A stretch of 64,000 nt of DNA from Actinomycetota bacterium (lineage in GTDB: Bacteria > Actinomycetota > Acidimicrobiia > Acidimicrobiales > Ilumatobacteraceae), in contig JACQZZ010000066.1 of the NCBI GenBank assembly GCA_016213625.1, positions 1-64,000 of the forward strand, in the 5' to 3' direction. Shown piece by piece: positions 1 through 8,996 of the stretch. Numbering within the stretch: the stretch's first letter is position 1; each line of letters starts with the position of its first letter. The position numbers and the translations under genes are program-made. Under the pieces are notes generated by a model. It had not been told where the DNA came from. It made no database searches and was given only the letters and a program-made list of their open reading frames with translations.

Positions 1-1
1 C

Positions 2-403
2 GAGACCGAGGCCGCGGCGATCCGTCACCAGGCCCAACTCGACGCCGAGCTCGTGCTCGGCGAGGCGACCCGCCAGGCGACCGAGACCACCGCCGCGGCC
101 GACACGCACCGTGCGACCACCGAGACCGAGATGCAGGCGCTGCTGGAACGCACCACCGCACAGGTGGAGGCCGCGAAGGTCCAGCTGGCCGACCTCGTGC
201 AACAGCGCGCCGACATCAGCAAGCAGCTCGGCTCCACCAAGGCACAGCTCACCCAACTGCTGTCGCTCGTCGCGGCGCCCGACGACGCACCGGCGAACGA
301 CGCACCGGCGAACGACGCACCGGCGAACGACGCAACGCCGAACGACACAACGCCGAACGACACACCGGACGCCTCGGCGGAGCACGCCGATGACCACGCC
401 TGA
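2..403 (+). CDS. C-terminal part of a coiled-coil protein with a pentapeptide-repeat tail (partial)
   Basis: The reading frame is open from the left edge and ends at TGA 401-403, so only about 133 C-terminal residues are visible. The first ~85 are rich in Ala, Glu, Gln and Thr with heptad-like spacing (for example ETEMQALLERTTAQVEAAKV), as in a long coiled coil. From about position 284 there are five 15-bp units encoding DAPAN or close variants (DATPN, DTTPN), then an acidic tail ending in ADDHA. Such tails are usually disordered. The stop overlaps the start of the next gene by 14 bases, so the two are probably co-transcribed. I do not recognise the family; a DivIVA-like or other cell-envelope coiled-coil protein is possible, but the N-terminus is missing. 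Confidence 0.7.
   Translation, partial: ETEAAAIRHQAQLDAELVLGEATRQATETTAAADTHRATTETEMQALLERTTAQVEAAKVQLADLVQQRADISKQLGSTKAQLTQLLSLVAAPDDAPANDAPANDAPANDATPNDTTPNDTPDASAEHADDHA
284..358 (+). repeat. Five tandem 15-bp units encoding (D)APAN-type pentapeptides
   Basis: Units start at 284, 299, 314, 329 and 344. The first three are identical (gacgcaccggcgaac); the last two carry gcaacg or acaacg. They lie in frame in the coiled-coil protein and should vary in copy number by slippage. Confidence 0.9.
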
Positions 404-1264
404 CGATCCCCGCACTCGCATCGACGAACTGATCGCCGCCGCGGACCGAGTGGCGCAGCGACCTCTGCCTCCGCAGCGACCGAAGTGGTTGCCGGCTGCC
501 GCCATCGGCGTGGTCGGCCTGCTGGCCATCATCATCGGCGTGCGACTCGCGTCCGACGACGACAGCGACTCGGTGTCGCCCGCGCAGACCACGGTGGTCC
601 CGACGGCGGTCACCACGGTCGCACCGTCGACCACCGCACCGGTGATCATCACGCTCCCCCCACGGTGCCGCCCACGACAGTGCCACCCACCGCACCGCCC
701 ACCACCGTCGACGTCACCACCACGACGATCCCCGACGGCGCCGTCACGGCAGTTCGTTGGGTGACGTTCGAGAACGACATCGTGCACCTGCAGGGAGCGG
801 TGCCCGACCAGGGCACCGCTGATCGGTTGGCGGCCATCGCCACTGCCGTCGTCGGCCCCGATCGTGTCGACGTGGCCCACGTGATCGATCCCACCGCGGC
901 ACTGCCCGATTCCGAGCCGGTGTTCTTCCCCGATCGGTTCAAGTTCGCGCCGAACTCGTCGGAGCTGTCGGCGGCCGACATCGCCACGCTCGACCTGGTG
1001 ATGGTGTTCATGGTGCAGAACCCTCAGGCCCGCCTCGACATCCTGGCGTACACCGATTCGGCGGGCCCGAACGACTCCAACCTCGAGCTGTCGCAGACCC
1101 GGGCCAACACCATCTGGGCCTATCTGCTGTACGGCGGCATCGCTCCCGAGCGAGCCACCGCCACGGGAATGGGCGAGGCGAATCCCATCGCCTCGAACGA
1201 CACCGAAGAGGGCCGGGCGCAGAACCGCCGGGTCGAATTCGTGGTCCACGACCTGCTCGGTTGA
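390..1264 (+). pseudogene. OmpA-family C-terminal-domain membrane protein, frame broken at a C run (likely one missing base)
   Basis: ATG 390 opens a frame with a short cytoplasmic segment, one membrane helix (about residues 33-51, AAAIGVVGLLAIIIGVRLA) and a Thr/Pro/Val linker. At the C6 run 656-661 this frame runs out of homology and the protein continues in the -1 frame with PPTTVPPT, a BON-like stretch (about VRWVTFENDIVHLQGAVPDQ), and an OmpA domain (FKFAPNSSELS, DILAYTDSAG, LSQTRANTIWAYL, GMGEANPIASN, NRRVEFVV). One extra C would give a single protein of 291 residues. OmpA domains bind peptidoglycan; the architecture recalls mycobacterial OmpATb (helix, BON, OmpA). The break looks like a homopolymer base-call error or a recent mutation. 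Operon with the upstream coiled-coil gene is likely from the overlap. Confidence 0.75.
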
Positions 1265-1286
1265 GCACCCGCCGATACCCTGCGCC

Positions 1287-1316
1287 TTGACAACGTGGGT
1301 TCCGATCCCCTAGCGA
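1287..1316 (+). promoter_or_regulatory. Probable topA promoter
   Basis: A perfect TTGACA (1287-1292) lies 18 bp before TAGCGA (1311-1316), and the topA ATG follows nine bases later. The leader would be only a few bases long, and no Shine-Dalgarno sequence is visible. Confidence 0.5.
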
Positions 1317-1325
1317 TACGCACCA

Positions 1326-3971
1326 ATGACCAGACCGCTCGTCATCGTCGAGTCGCCTGCCAAGGCGAAGACCATCTCGAAATTCCTCGGGAACGCCTTC
1401 GACGTGCGCGCCTCCGTTGGCCATGTGGCCGACCTGCCCAGCAAGGGTCTGCAGATCGATGTGGACAACGGGTTCAAGCCGACCTACGAGCTCACGGTGC
1501 GCGGCAAGGACGTGGTGAAAGACCTGCGAGCGGCCATGAAAGACGCCAGCGAGCTCTATCTCGCCACCGACGAAGACCGCGAGGGTGAAGCCATCAGCTG
1601 GCACCTCCTCGAGTATCTGAAGCCGAAGATCCCCGTGAAGCGCATGGTGTTCCACGAGATCACCAAGGCCGCCATCGACCAGGCCGTGGCCAACCCCCGC
1701 GGCATCGACTACGGCCTCGTCGACGCGGCCGAGACCCGTCGTCTGCTCGATCGGCTCTACGGCTACGAGGTGTCGCCCGTGCTGTGGCGTCGCGTGAATC
1801 GCGGCCTCAGCGCCGGCCGCGTGCAGAGCCCGTCGGTGCGCCTCATCGTCGAGCGCGAGCGCGAGCGCATCGCGTTCGTCACCGCCCCCTACTGGGACAT
1901 CGATCTCCTCACCGGCACCGCGCCGGCGTTCACCGCCACGCTGGTGTCGCTCGATGGCACGAAGGTGGCCACCGGCAAGGACTTCCACAGCGACGGCGCA
2001 CCGAAGAAGAACGTGGTGGTCGTGCCCGAGGGGCGCGCACGCGCGTTGGCCACCTCGCTCGAGTCGTCCACCTTCACCGTTCGCTCGGTGGAGGAGAAGC
2101 CGTATCGCAGCAGTGCGAAGGCGCCGTTCATGACCAGCACGCTGCAGCAGGAGGGCGGCCGCAAGCTGCGCCTCGGTGCCGCGCAGGTGATGCGCATCGC
2201 GCAGGGGTTGTACGAGCGTGGCTACATCACCTACATGCGTACCGACAACGTGGTGCTCAGCGACGAAGCGTTGTCGGCGGTTCGTGCCGAGGTGCAGCGC
2301 ACCTATGGGCAGAACTACCTCACGCCCGCGCCGCGCCAGTTCAGTACCAAGGTGAAGAACGCGCAGGAGGCCCACGAGGCCATTCGCCCCACCACGCCGC
2401 TGCGCAGCCCCGACCAGCTGTCGGTGGAACTGAACGGCCAGGAGCTGTCGCTCTACCGTCTCATCTGGCAGCGCACGCTCGCCTCGCAGATGGCCGATGC
2501 ATCGGGCACCACGGTGAGCGTGCGATTGGCGGCGCCGGCGCAGGAGAACGGATCCACCACCGACTGCGAGTTCGCGGCCAGTGGCACCACCATCACGTTC
2601 CCCGGCTATCGCCAGGTGTACGTCGAGTCCACCGATGAGTCCGAGTCCGACGAGGAGAAGGAGGCGTTGCTGCCTCCGCTCACGGTCGGCCAGGCCATCG
2701 CCATCTCGTCGCTCACACCGAACGGCCACGCCACCACGCCGCCAGCGCGCTACACCGAGGCATCGCTGGTGAAGAAGCTCGAAGAGCTCGGCATCGGCCG
2801 ACCCAGCACCTGGGCGTCCATCATCCAGACCGTGCAGGACCGCGGGTACGTGTGGAAGAAGGGCCAGGCACTGGTGCCCACCTGGACCGCGTTCGCCGTC
2901 ATCGGGCTGATGGAGAAGCACTTCGACGGGCTGGTCGACTACGCCTTCACCGCTCGCATCGAGGAAGACCTCGACTCCATCGCCCGCAACGAGCGCCAGA
3001 AGCAGGACTGGTTGCAGCACTTCTACTTCGGCGACGAGGAAGAGAAACTGCCCGGCCTGAAGCGACTGGTCGAGGAGAACCTCGACCACATCGACGCCGC
3101 CGAGATCAACACCTTCCCCATCGGGCTCGACCCCGACGGCAACGAAGTGGTCGTGAAGCCCGGCAAGTACGGCCCGTACGTGAAGCGCGGCGACGACACC
3201 GCGTCGGTGCCCGACGACCTGACGCCCGACGAACTCACGCTCGAGATGGCGCTGAAGCTGTTGGCGATGCCGAAGAGCGACGAGCCCATCGGCGAGCTCG
3301 ACGGCTACCCGGTGTTCGCGAAGAACGGCCGCTACGGCCCGTACGTGCAGTGGGGTGCGCCCGACAACCTGCCGCCGGGGCTGGAGAAGCCGAAGATGGC
3401 CAGCCTGTTCAAGACGATGGTGCTCGAGCGCATCACGGTGGGCGAGGCGCGCGAGCTGCTCACCCTGCCCCGGTCACTCGGCACCGACCCGTCCGACGGG
3501 CAGGAGATCCTGGCCAACAACGGTCGCTACGGCCCCTACGTGCAGAAGGGCAAGGACTTCCGCAACATCACCAGCGAGGAGCAGTTGCTCACCATCTCGC
3601 TCGACGAAGCCGTGCAGATCTTCAGCCAACCGAAGGTGTTCCGCCGCGGCGGCGGAGCCAACCTCGCCGCGAAGGGTCCGCTGAAGGAATTCGGCACCGA
3701 TCCCGTCAGCGGCAAGGCCGTGGTGGCCAAGGACGGCAAGTTCGGCGTGTACGTCACCGACGGCGAGACCAACGCCTCGCTGTCGAAGGGCGACCGCCTC
3801 GACGCGATGCTGCCCGAGCGGGCCTACGAGCTGTTGGCCATCCGCCGCGAAGCCATCATCGAAAAGGGTGGTGCGCCGGCGAAGAAGGCCGCCGCCACCA
3901 AGCGAGCCGCGGCGAAGAAGGCCTCTCCCGCCAAGAAGTCGGCCGCCAAGAAGGCCGCCCCCAAGAAGTGA
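1326..3971 (+). CDS. topA: DNA topoisomerase I (type IA)
   Basis: Relaxes negatively supercoiled DNA by a transient 5'-phosphotyrosine break. At 881 residues it has the usual actinobacterial length. The Toprim domain shows VIVESPAKAKT (E9) and ATDEDREGEA (D82, D84, E86 for Mg2+). The catalytic tyrosine is Y303 in YITYMRTD. RGLSAGRVQSP and the RP-T region (HEAIRPT) are the conserved core blocks. The C-terminus has repeated GRYGPYV/GKYGPYVK modules instead of Cys4 zinc fingers, then a Lys/Ala-rich tail (AAKKA-type) expected to bind DNA nonspecifically, as in mycobacterial TopA. It is preceded by a good promoter, ends convergently with the EamA transporter, and a hairpin lies between them. Confidence 0.97.
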   Translation: MTRPLVIVESPAKAKTISKFLGNAFDVRASVGHVADLPSKGLQIDVDNGFKPTYELTVRGKDVVKDLRAAMKDASELYLATDEDREGEAISWHLLEYLKPKIPVKRMVFHEITKAAIDQAVANPRGIDYGLVDAAETRRLLDRLYGYEVSPVLWRRVNRGLSAGRVQSPSVRLIVERERERIAFVTAPYWDIDLLTGTAPAFTATLVSLDGTKVATGKDFHSDGAPKKNVVVVPEGRARALATSLESSTFTVRSVEEKPYRSSAKAPFMTSTLQQEGGRKLRLGAAQVMRIAQGLYERGYITYMRTDNVVLSDEALSAVRAEVQRTYGQNYLTPAPRQFSTKVKNAQEAHEAIRPTTPLRSPDQLSVELNGQELSLYRLIWQRTLASQMADASGTTVSVRLAAPAQENGSTTDCEFAASGTTITFPGYRQVYVESTDESESDEEKEALLPPLTVGQAIAISSLTPNGHATTPPARYTEASLVKKLEELGIGRPSTWASIIQTVQDRGYVWKKGQALVPTWTAFAVIGLMEKHFDGLVDYAFTARIEEDLDSIARNERQKQDWLQHFYFGDEEEKLPGLKRLVEENLDHIDAAEINTFPIGLDPDGNEVVVKPGKYGPYVKRGDDTASVPDDLTPDELTLEMALKLLAMPKSDEPIGELDGYPVFAKNGRYGPYVQWGAPDNLPPGLEKPKMASLFKTMVLERITVGEARELLTLPRSLGTDPSDGQEILANNGRYGPYVQKGKDFRNITSEEQLLTISLDEAVQIFSQPKVFRRGGGANLAAKGPLKEFGTDPVSGKAVVAKDGKFGVYVTDGETNASLSKGDRLDAMLPERAYELLAIRREAIIEKGGAPAKKAAATKRAAAKKASPAKKSAAKKAAPKK

Positions 3972-3975
3972 TCCC

Positions 3976-4019
3976 GCACTCGAACTTGAGTTCCGACGTC
4001 GGATTTTGAGTTCGCGTGC
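3976..4019. terminator. Imperfect inverted repeat between convergent topA and EamA genes
   Basis: The outer arms GCAC-n-CGAACT and AGTTCG-n-GTGC and the inner arms TCCGA and TCGGA pair around a CG centre over 44 bases. It is placed to stop transcription from both sides, with a short T run (4003-4007) in the right arm. Confidence 0.55.
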
Positions 4020-4021
4020 GG

Positions 4022-4906
4022 TCAGCCGGTGAGGAGGACGAGGAGCACACCGGCGGCCACCATCGCGCTGGCCCAGTACTCGGCTCGGGTGTGGCGATCG
4101 TGCAACCACCATCGCGACACCGCGAAGGTGAACAGCAACTCCACCTGACCGAGGGTGCGCACCTTTGCCGCGTTCTGCAGCGCGAGCGCCATCGCCCACC
4201 CCGCCGAGCCGCACACGCTCAACACGCCGACCACCGCACTGCTGCGCCAGTGGACGAACGCCAACCGCACCTGGTCGCGTTCGCGCAGCATGAGGTAGCC
4301 GCCGTGCACGACGGTCTGGATGGTGTTCATCACCGCGAGGGTGACGATGGCCCGCATGACGGCTGGACTGTCGGTGAGGGCCTTGGTCGCACCGCGGATG
4401 CCGATGGCCGCCAACCCGAACAGACCACCCGCCGCGAGGCCGTACAGCGCCGCCGGTTCGCGGACGGACGCCCAGGTGATGCGCCGGCCCTTGGTGGCCA
4501 ACAGCGCCACGCCCACCGTGCACACGGCCGCACCGATCCACCCACCCCAGCGCAACGGCTCACCGAGGATGACCATGGAGAACAGCGCCACCTGCACCAC
4601 CTCGGTCTTGGCGAACACGGTGCCGATGGCGAAGTCGCGAGCGTCGAACGCGCGGATGAGGCAGATGGTGCCGAGGATCTGTGCCACGCCACCGCCGGTG
4701 ATGGTGGGCCAGAACCGCGGCTCGATGTGTGGCCATTGCACCCCGATGGCCCACGCCATCAGGACCGCGAGCCCCGAGATCGGCGCGCCGTACACGTAGC
4801 GGACGAAGCCCGCGCCGCTGACGGAGAGCAGCGCGCGCAGTCGGTGCTGCAGTGCCGTTCGCGCGGTCTGGAACCCGGCGGCGACCACGGTGATGGGGAT
4901 CCACAT
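4022..4906 (-). CDS. EamA/DMT-family membrane transporter
   Basis: 294 residues with about ten hydrophobic segments arranged as two EamA halves. The first half has GGGVAQILGTICLIRAFDA and VILGEPLRWGGWIGA, the second AGWAMALALQNAAKVRTLGQ. The pattern of a small/hydrophobic helix followed by an E-P or similar turn is typical of drug/metabolite exporters. The substrate cannot be inferred. The gene diverges from tmk and converges on topA. It starts at ATG 4906, within 60 bp of the tmk start. Confidence 0.85.
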   Translation of the reverse strand: MWIPITVVAAGFQTARTALQHRLRALLSVSGAGFVRYVYGAPISGLAVLMAWAIGVQWPHIEPRFWPTITGGGVAQILGTICLIRAFDARDFAIGTVFAKTEVVQVALFSMVILGEPLRWGGWIGAAVCTVGVALLATKGRRITWASVREPAALYGLAAGGLFGLAAIGIRGATKALTDSPAVMRAIVTLAVMNTIQTVVHGGYLMLRERDQVRLAFVHWRSSAVVGVLSVCGSAGWAMALALQNAAKVRTLGQVELLFTFAVSRWWLHDRHTRAEYWASAMVAAGVLLVLLTG

Positions 4907-4963
4907 GGTGTCTCACATTTCGGGACTGATATCTCATTCACAGCGTAGCGCGTTCGGCTGGGT

Positions 4964-5587
4964 ATGGTGCGAACTCGCATGGTGACCGGTCGGTACATCG
5001 CATTCGAGGGCGCAGAGGGCTGCGGCAAGAGCACCCATGCGGCGCGCCTCGCCACCACGCTCGGCGCGGTGCTCACCCGCGAGACCGGCGGCACGGCCAT
5101 CGGCCAGCGCATTCGCGACATCCTCCACGACACGTCGGTCACCAACCTGTCCCACCGAGCCGAGGCGCTGCTCACCGCCGCCGACCGTGCACAGCACATC
5201 GAGCAGGTGGTGGCGCCCGCGCTGGCCGGTGGCCGGCACGTGGTCAGCGATCGCACCGTCTACTCCGCGCTGGCGTACCAGGGCTACGGCCGGGGGTTGC
5301 CGCCGCAGGAAGTCCGGCAGATCAACGAGTGGGCGGTGAACGGTCTCTGGCCGGAACTGGTGCTGTTCCTCGACGCGCCCACCCACGTGCTGGAACAGCG
5401 CATGCAGGGTCGTCAGCTCGACCGGTTCGAGCAGGAGGGCGACGACTTCCACCAGCGCGTCCGCGACGGCTTCCACGAGATGGCTCGCGCCGAGCCCGAC
5501 CGGTGGGTCGTCATCGACGCGTCGAACGACCCGGAGGCCGTCGCTCGAGCCGTGCGCGCCGCCGTGCAGCGGTACCTGGGCATCTGA
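4964..5587 (+). CDS. tmk: Thymidylate kinase
   Basis: Phosphorylates dTMP to dTDP with ATP. 207 residues. The P-loop is GAEGCGKST after YIAFE; the DRTVYSALAYQG block corresponds to the DR(Y/F) signature that contacts dTMP; the LID region has the R-rich EQRMQGRQLDRFEQ segment. A second in-frame ATG at 4979 (MVTGRYIAFEG) gives a more typical N-terminus and may be the real start; TATGGT at 4963-4968 would then be a -10. The stop overlaps the holB start in TGATG, as in many bacteria where tmk and holB are neighbours. Confidence 0.95.
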   Translation: MVRTRMVTGRYIAFEGAEGCGKSTHAARLATTLGAVLTRETGGTAIGQRIRDILHDTSVTNLSHRAEALLTAADRAQHIEQVVAPALAGGRHVVSDRTVYSALAYQGYGRGLPPQEVRQINEWAVNGLWPELVLFLDAPTHVLEQRMQGRQLDRFEQEGDDFHQRVRDGFHEMARAEPDRWVVIDASNDPEAVARAVRAAVQRYLGI

Positions 5588-6651
5588 TGTTCGCCGAGTA
5601 CACGCGCTCGGTGTGGGACGGCGTGATCGGTCAAACGCGGGCGGTCGAGCAGCTCACCCGTGCCGCCGTCGCACCGGTGCACGCCTACCTGTTCGTCGGG
5701 CCCGCAGGCTCCACGAAGGAGGAGGCGGCACGGGCCTTCGCTGCACTGCTCCTGGCCGGGGTCGACGATGCCGACGCTCGCGATGCGCGGCTGGCCCTGC
5801 ACCGCGAGCATCCCGACGTGCGCGAGGTGGAGCGCGCCGGCGCGCGCATCTCCACCGAGCAGGTCAGCGAGGTCATTCGCACCGCGTCGCTCGCGCCGGT
5901 GGAGGGCAGCCGCAAGGTGATGATCCTCCACGAGTTCCATCTCCTCGACGCCAACGCTGCGGCGAGGTTGTTGAAGACCATCGAGGAACCGCCGCCCAGC
6001 ACCATCTTCCTCGTGCTCGCCGACCAGGTGCCGCCCGAGCTGGTCACCGTGGCGTCGCGCTGCGTGCGCATCGAGTTCAGCACCATCCCCGAGGCCGCCA
6101 TCCTCGACGTGCTCGTGGCGGAGGGCATCCCGGCCGAGGCCGCCGCACTCGCGGCGAAGGCGGCCGAAGGCAACCTCAGCCGCGCCCGCGTGCTGGCCGT
6201 CGACTCGGGGCTCATGGAGCGGCGCACGGCGTTCGCGTCCATCCCTCGGCGTCTCGATGGCACCGGCAACACCGTGGTCGCCCTCTGCGCGGAGCTCAAC
6301 GGGCTCATCGAGGCTGCCGCCATCCCGCTCGCGGAGCGCCAAGCCGAGGAGGCCGCCGCGCTCGAAGCTCGGGTGGCCGCGGTCGGCGAGCGCGGGTCCG
6401 GCCGCAAGCAGCTCGAGGAGCGCCACAAGCGCGAGCTGCGTCGCCATCGCACCGACGAGCTCCGCAGCGGACTCGCGGTCGTGGCGGGCACGTACCGCGA
6501 TGCATTGGTGCAGGGCACCCTCGCCCGCCCCGACGCGGCAGTGCACGCCGTGCGCCGCATCCACCTCGCGCTGGAGGCACTGGACCGCAACCCGAACGAG
6601 ACGCTGTTGCTGCAGTCACTGCTGCTCGACCTGCCCTCACTGCCCGGTTGA
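5587..6651 (+). CDS. holB: DNA polymerase III delta-prime subunit (clamp-loader)
   Basis: 354 residues. The N-terminal AAA+ domain starts VWDGVIGQTRAVEQL, with a degenerate P-loop GPAGSTKEE (the GKS/T lysine position is altered, common in delta-prime), a sensor region (RVIRT-like SEVIRTASLAP), HLLDANAAARLLKTIEEPP and a Walker-B-like VMILHEFHLL. No zinc-binding cysteine cluster is seen, unlike gamma/tau. A charged coiled segment (about residues 255-300) leads to the C-terminal collar. The ATG overlaps the tmk stop by one base, so translation is coupled. The frame stays open upstream to 5329, but that part is antisense-like composition inside tmk. Confidence 0.9.
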   Translation: MFAEYTRSVWDGVIGQTRAVEQLTRAAVAPVHAYLFVGPAGSTKEEAARAFAALLLAGVDDADARDARLALHREHPDVREVERAGARISTEQVSEVIRTASLAPVEGSRKVMILHEFHLLDANAAARLLKTIEEPPPSTIFLVLADQVPPELVTVASRCVRIEFSTIPEAAILDVLVAEGIPAEAAALAAKAAEGNLSRARVLAVDSGLMERRTAFASIPRRLDGTGNTVVALCAELNGLIEAAAIPLAERQAEEAAALEARVAAVGERGSGRKQLEERHKRELRRHRTDELRSGLAVVAGTYRDALVQGTLARPDAAVHAVRRIHLALEALDRNPNETLLLQSLLLDLPSLPG

Positions 6652-6689
6652 TCCCCCGCAATCAGGTGGGTGCGCCAGAGGGTGACCGC

Positions 6690-6695
6690 TAGCAT
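6690..6695 (+). promoter_or_regulatory. -10 element (TAGCAT) of the tRNA-Thr gene
   Basis: TAGCAT lies 10 bases before the tRNA 5' end. The same hexamer precedes the tRNA-Pro gene. No convincing -35 is seen. Confidence 0.5.
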
Positions 6696-6705
6696 TGCTG
6701 CCCGC

Positions 6706-6781
6706 GCCCAGGTAGCTCAGTCGGTAGAGCAACGCACTCGTAATGCGTAGGTCAGGAGTTCGATTCTCCTCCTGGGCTCCA
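6706..6781 (+). tRNA. tRNA-Thr (anticodon CGT)
   Basis: Cloverleaf: acceptor GCCCAGG/CCTGGGC, D arm GCTC...GAGC, anticodon stem ACGCA/TGCGT with loop CTCGTAA (anticodon CGT, reads ACG), T arm AGGAG-TTCGATT-CTCCT, discriminator T at 6778, and CCA encoded at 6779-6781. Confidence 0.97.
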
Positions 6782-6789
6782 GATGTTTC

Positions 6790-6819
6790 AGGTGGCCCCT
6801 GCCGCCACCACAGGGACCT
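6790..6819 (+). terminator. Possible terminator hairpin after tRNA-Thr
   Basis: AGGT-(3-nt bulge)-CCCTG pairs with CAGGG-ACCT nine bases after the tRNA. There is no T run, so it is a weak call. Confidence 0.3.
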
Positions 6820-6900
6820 CCGGCCCTGCTGAAGGTGCCCTTCGGCCGTGATCGGCCACCTCCACCAAGGGGCTACCGTCACGGTCACACACATCGATGT

Positions 6901-6906
6901 AGGGGG
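6901..6906 (+). promoter_or_regulatory. Shine-Dalgarno AGGGGG fixing a GTG start at 6914
   Basis: AGGGGG sits seven bases before GTG 6914. This supports that start over the ATG at 6848, which would add 22 residues unlike the family. Confidence 0.6.
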
Positions 6907-6913
6907 TATCCCG

Positions 6914-8995
6914 GTGACGAGCTTCCCGACCGAGCGGATTCACAACGTGGTCCTGGTGGGCCACGCGGGCGTCGGCAAGACCACGTTGGCCGAAGCGCTG
7001 TTGGCGCGGGCCGGCGCCGTTCCACGGCAGGGCAAGGTCGACGACGGCACCAGCCAGCTCGACACCGATCCGGAGAGCGTGAAGTCCCGCATCTCCATGT
7101 CGATGGCCATCGCGCCGTTCGAATGGACCGCCACCGACGGCAACACCTACAAGGTCAACCTCATCGACACGCCAGGCGCCATCGACTTCGCCGGTGAAGT
7201 CGATGCGGCGCTCGCCGTGGCGGATCTCGCCGTGTTCGTCATCAGCGCCGTCGAAGGCATCGAGCCACAGACCGAGCTGCTCTGGCGCACTGCGGCCGCC
7301 ATGAAGCTGCCGCGCATGTTCTTCGTGAGCAAGGAGGACAAGGATCGCGCCGACTTCCATGCCGTGCTCCAGCAGCTGCGCGACACGTTCGGACAGGGCA
7401 TCGCGCCGCTCGAACTGCCGTTGGGCGAAGCGGGCACGCTGCACGGCGTGGTCGACGTGCTCACCGAGTCGGCCCTCGACTACGACGCCACCGGCGGGCG
7501 GCACAGCGAACCGATCCCTGCCGACGTCGCCAACGAGGAACACGAGCTGCACGACGCACTCGTGGAAGAGATCGTGTCGGGCGACGACGATCAGCTCGAG
7601 CGCTACCTCTCGGGCGACACCCCCAGCGTGGCCGAGTTGGAGCGCACGCTCGCGCACGAGGTGCTCGACTGCCTCGAGTTCCCCGTCCTGCTCGGGTCTG
7701 CCGCCACCGGAGTGGGCATCGATCGACTGGCCGACCTGCTGTGCGAGCTGAGCCCTTCGGCCGCCGACCGCAGCACCACCGTGCTGGCCGGCGACAGCGA
7801 AGTGGACGTAGCCGCGGATCCCAAGGGGGCGCCGCTCCTCTTCGTGTTCAAGACCATCGTCGACCCCTACATCGGGCAGCTGTCGGTGTTCAAGGTGCTG
7901 TCCGGCACGGTGAGGGCCGACGACAAGCTGGTCAACAGCTCCAACGGCACCGAGGAGCGGCTGCACGGCCTCTTCTCGCTGCGCGGCAAGGAACAGACCC
8001 CGGTCACCGAGGTGGTCGCGGGCGACATCGCTGCCGTCGCCAAGCTGGCCAACACCCACACGTTCGACACGCTCGCCGCGAAGGGTTCGCCGGTGAAGGT
8101 GGCGCCGCCGCTGCGCAGGTCGCCGCAGTACGGCGTGGCCATCGTGCCCCGCACGCAGGCCGACGACGACAAGCTCGGCAACGCGCTCGCCCGCATGCAG
8201 GCCGAGGATCCGTCGCTCTACGTCGACCGTGTGGAGGAGACCCGGCAGACCGTGTTGCGTGGTCTGGGCGACACGCACATCGCCGTCACCATCGACCGCA
8301 TCGCTCGGAAGTTCGGCGTCAACGTCGACACCGCTCCCCTGCGAGTGGCGTACCGCGAGACGGTCGCCGGCAAGGCGTCGGCCGAGGGCAAGCTGAAGAA
8401 GCAGAGCGGCGGCCACGGCCAGTTCGCCGTGGTGAACCTGCGGGTCGACGCGCAGCCACGTGGTGAAGGCTTCAAGTTCGTCGACGCCATCGTCGGCGGC
8501 ACCATCCCGCGCAACTACATCCCGGCCGTACAGAACGGTATCGAGGAGACCATGGCCAAGGGCGGCGTCCACGGCTTCCCCGTGGTCGACGTGGTGGTCG
8601 AGTGCTACGACGGCAAGTACCACTCCGTCGACTCCAGCGACATGGCGTTCAAGACCGCTGCGTCCACCGGCTTCAAGGAGGCCATGGAGGCCGCCGGCGT
8701 CGTGGTGCTCGAGCCCGTGTCACTGCTCACCGTCACCGTGCCCTCGGTGTTCCAGGGCGACGTGATGAGCGACGTGAACACTCGACGCGGACGGGTGCAG
8801 GGCAGCACCACCAACGAGCACGGCGAGCAGGTCATCGAGGCATTGGTGCCCACCGCCGAACTCACCCGGTACGCCATCGAACTGCGCTCCATGACCGGCG
8901 GGCGCGGCCAGTTCGACAGCCAGCACCACCACTACGACGCGCTGCCGCCGCATCTGGTGGAGAAGGCGAAGCAGACGCTGCCGAAGCAGCACTAG
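6914..8995 (+). CDS. Elongation factor G-like GTPase (EF-G-2/FusA2 type)
   Basis: 693 residues from GTG 6914. The G domain has G1 GHAGVGKTT (not the AHIDAGKTT of true EF-G), G3 IDTPG, and SKED at the G4 position in place of NKxD. Domain II, domain IV (GGHGQFAVVNLRVDA, with KQSGGHGQ) and the C-terminal domain V (VFQGDVMSDVNTRRGR, MTGGRGQF) follow in EF-G order. Domain IV lacks a long tip loop. In Actinobacteria such paralogues accompany canonical fusA and their role is unclear; ribosome recycling, translational stress or simply GTP hydrolysis have been suggested. It stands alone after tRNA-Thr and converges with the lipoprotein gene with no gap. Confidence 0.88.
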   Translation: MTSFPTERIHNVVLVGHAGVGKTTLAEALLARAGAVPRQGKVDDGTSQLDTDPESVKSRISMSMAIAPFEWTATDGNTYKVNLIDTPGAIDFAGEVDAALAVADLAVFVISAVEGIEPQTELLWRTAAAMKLPRMFFVSKEDKDRADFHAVLQQLRDTFGQGIAPLELPLGEAGTLHGVVDVLTESALDYDATGGRHSEPIPADVANEEHELHDALVEEIVSGDDDQLERYLSGDTPSVAELERTLAHEVLDCLEFPVLLGSAATGVGIDRLADLLCELSPSAADRSTTVLAGDSEVDVAADPKGAPLLFVFKTIVDPYIGQLSVFKVLSGTVRADDKLVNSSNGTEERLHGLFSLRGKEQTPVTEVVAGDIAAVAKLANTHTFDTLAAKGSPVKVAPPLRRSPQYGVAIVPRTQADDDKLGNALARMQAEDPSLYVDRVEETRQTVLRGLGDTHIAVTIDRIARKFGVNVDTAPLRVAYRETVAGKASAEGKLKKQSGGHGQFAVVNLRVDAQPRGEGFKFVDAIVGGTIPRNYIPAVQNGIEETMAKGGVHGFPVVDVVVECYDGKYHSVDSSDMAFKTAASTGFKEAMEAAGVVVLEPVSLLTVTVPSVFQGDVMSDVNTRRGRVQGSTTNEHGEQVIEALVPTAELTRYAIELRSMTGGRGQFDSQHHHYDALPPHLVEKAKQTLPKQH

Positions 8996-8996
8996 C

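Noticed and set aside
1008-3089. Long minus-strand frame of 693 codons opposite topA
   Set aside because: It is antisense to a gene with clear catalytic motifs and its product is rich in Arg, His, Gly and Leu without domains. At this GC content such frames arise by chance.
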